Below the pieces are notes generated by a model. The model ran no database searches and was not told where the DNA came from. It saw only the letters and a list, made by a program, of their open reading frames with translations. Positions 62,440 through 64,000 of a stretch of 64,000 nucleotides of DNA are shown here, in pieces. The translations under genes were made by a program, and so were the position numbers. The stretch lies in the NCBI GenBank assembly GCA_030532245.1, contig JAUNLN010000004.1:2253-66252 (forward strand), written 5' to 3'. The first letter of the stretch is position 1; each line of letters starts with the position of its first letter. Origin of the DNA: Actinomycetaceae bacterium. Its GTDB lineage: Bacteria; Actinomycetota; Actinomycetes; Actinomycetales; Actinomycetaceae.

Positions 62440-64000
62440 GTGCTTACTAACATGTCTCAGTTTTTCCTGCGGACCCTTCGGGATGATCCGGCAGATGCGG
62501 AAGTTGCAAGTCATAAGCTTCTAGTGCGCGCAGGCTACATTCGCCGCGTGGCTCCGGGTATTTACACCTGGCTGCCGCTCGGCTTGAAGGTGCTGCGTAA
62601 CGTGGAGCAGATTGTGCGCGAGGAGATGGCGAACATCGGCGCGCAGGAGGTTCATTTCCCGGGTCTGTTGCCGCGCGAGCCGTATGAGAAGACGAATCGT
62701 TGGGAAGAGTACGGCCCGAACTTGTTCCGTTTGCAGGATCGTAAGGGTGGTGACTACCTCCTCGCTCCGACGCATGAGGAGATGTTCACGCTCGCTGTTA
62801 AGGACATGTACTCGTCGTACAAGGATCTGCCTGTGATCCTGTACCAGATTCAGACGAAGTACCGCGATGAGGCTCGCCCGCGTGCTGGCGTGATTCGTGG
62901 CCGCGAGTTCGTGATGAAGGATTCGTACAGCTTCGACATGGACGATGAGGGGCTGGGTAAGTCTTACGAGCTTCACCGCGACGCGTACCAGCGTACGTTT
63001 AAGCGCCTTGGCCTGCCTTACGTGATTGTTAAGGCGCAGTCTGGCGCTATGGGCGGTTCGCGTTCGGAGGAGTTCTTGTACCCGAATCCGATGGGTGAGG
63101 ATACCTTCGTGCGTTCCCCGGGCGGCTACGCGGCGAACGCGGAGGCGGTTACCACTCCCGTTCCCGAGCCGATTGATTACGCGGATGCGCCGGCGAAGGA
63201 ACTTCGCCACACCCCGAATGCGGGCACGATTGCGGATCTTGTGGATTTGTCGAACGAGTTGTACCCGCGTGAGGATCGCCCGTGGCAGGCATCCGACATG
63301 CTTAAGTCGTACGTGGTTGCTCTGACGCACCCCGATGGCCGCCGCGAGGTTGTAAACATCGGTATCCCCGGTGATAGGGACGTGGATGAGAAGCGTCTTG
63401 AGGCCGCGTTTGCTCCGGCTGAGGTGGAGCAGGCAACGCCGGAGGATTTGGCTAAGCATCCGGAGCTTGTTGCAGGTTACTTGGGCCCGGAGGCTGTTGG
63501 CCCGAACTCCCCGAAGCGCACGCTGGATGAGGACGGCAACCCGACCGGCTCGGTGCCGTTCTACGTTGATCCGCGCGTGGTTGAGGGAACTACTTGGATT
63601 GCCGGTGGCAACAAGGTGGATCACCACGTGTACAACCTGGTGATGGGCCGCGATTTCACGGCTGATGGCACGATTGAGGTAGCCGAGGTTAAGGAAGGCG
63701 ATCCGGCTCCCGATGGTTCGGGTCCGCTCGAGCTTGCACGCGGTATCGAGATCGCGCACATCTTCCAGCTTGGCCGCAAGTACGCGGATGCGCTCGACCT
63801 GAAGGTGCTTGACCAAAACGGTAAGACTCAGGTTGTGACGATGGGCTCCTACGGCCTTGGCGTGTCCCGCGTTGTGGCGGCGCTCGTTGAGAGCCACCAC
63901 GATGATTTGGGTCTGTCTTGGCCGATGGCCGTTGCCCCGTTCCACTTGCAGGTTCTTGCAGCAGGTAAGGGTGAGGAGATTTCGAATACTGCGCAGGAGA
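62440..64000 (+). CDS. proS: Prolyl-tRNA synthetase, 5' part
   Basis: The first 520 residues of a class II synthetase running off the window end. The N-terminus ([21 protein letters not shown]), [46 protein letters not shown] (motif 2 region) and [21 protein letters not shown] are typical of the bacterial type. An editing insertion occupies about residues 220-410. [17 protein letters not shown] and the motif 3 stretch [17 protein letters not shown] follow. The GTG 62440 gives the usual actinobacterial start; ATG 62452 is the alternative. Confidence 0.95.
   Translation, partial: MLTNMSQFFLRTLRDDPADAEVASHKLLVRAGYIRRVAPGIYTWLPLGLKVLRNVEQIVREEMANIGAQEVHFPGLLPREPYEKTNRWEEYGPNLFRLQDRKGGDYLLAPTHEEMFTLAVKDMYSSYKDLPVILYQIQTKYRDEARPRAGVIRGREFVMKDSYSFDMDDEGLGKSYELHRDAYQRTFKRLGLPYVIVKAQSGAMGGSRSEEFLYPNPMGEDTFVRSPGGYAANAEAVTTPVPEPIDYADAPAKELRHTPNAGTIADLVDLSNELYPREDRPWQASDMLKSYVVALTHPDGRREVVNIGIPGDRDVDEKRLEAAFAPAEVEQATPEDLAKHPELVAGYLGPEAVGPNSPKRTLDEDGNPTGSVPFYVDPRVVEGTTWIAGGNKVDHHVYNLVMGRDFTADGTIEVAEVKEGDPAPDGSGPLELARGIEIAHIFQLGRKYADALDLKVLDQNGKTQVVTMGSYGLGVSRVVAALVESHHDDLGLSWPMAVAPFHLQVLAAGKGEEISNTAQE

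Overview
The window is ordinary, densely coded chromosome of a moderately GC-rich actinobacterium. Three things point to this: the gene order gltX - IclR regulator - murA/plsC - gpsA - ddl, rpsP-khpA-rimM-trmD-rplS-lepB-rnhB-DUF2469-yraN-comM-dprA-xerC and rpsB-tsf-pyrH-frr-cdsA-rlmN-dxr-rseP-ispG-proS; a DUF2469 protein and a DUF3516 helicase; and frequent GTG/TTG and apparently leaderless starts. A member of the Actinomycetaceae is my best guess, made from gene order and protein style only.

Layout. 1-14.1 kb is a mixed-strand metabolic region: ilvE (3' part), a CsbD stress protein, ilvD, a lipoate ligase, a YggS-type PLP protein, YccF, a DUF3516 helicase, an alanine/sodium symporter, an FAH-family protein, HrpB helicase and a MalY/PatB aminotransferase. 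Here the + strand is C-rich whichever strand carries the gene. At about 14.1-14.2 kb the composition flips, and from gltX to the end the + strand is G/T-rich. 14.2-24.7 kb holds gltX with tRNA-Gln and two tRNA-Glu genes, a glycosyltransferase, an LtbR-like IclR regulator with a perfect palindromic operator (no leuCD beside it), murA, plsC, an AMIN-like lipoprotein, gpsA, ddl, an ATP-grasp protein and tRNA-His. 24.8-32.2 kb holds a translational T-box ahead of ileS, folC with an acidic N-terminal extension, and dhaKLM. 32.3-42 kb holds ndk, smc, a small membrane protein, the SRP pair ftsY and ffh, an amidohydrolase and an inositol-monophosphatase-like protein. 42-51.5 kb holds the rpsP-trmD operon (TrmD is fused to a GNAT domain), rplS behind a structured leader, signal peptidase, RNase HII, DUF2469, YraN, ComM, DprA and XerC. 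51.5-64 kb holds a secreted M23 protein, a 59-residue membrane protein, the structured rpsB leader, and the translation, lipid, isoprenoid and protease genes up to a truncated proS.

The genes mostly serve translation (three aminoacyl-tRNA synthetases, S2, S16, L19, EF-Ts, ribosome recycling factor, RimM, TrmD, RlmN), SRP-dependent secretion (Ffh, FtsY, LepB), envelope precursors (MurA, Ddl, PlsC, GpsA, CdsA, Dxr, IspG), intramembrane proteolysis (RseP) and DNA handling (Smc, DprA, ComM, XerC, RNase HII). I see no CRISPR array, insertion sequence, prophage or obvious defence island. The points most worth a second look are the replication-strand-like composition switch near 14.1 kb, the TrmD-GNAT fusion, the IclR operator beside a missing leuCD, the translational ileS T-box, the structured leaders of rplS and rpsB, and small proteins that are easily missed.
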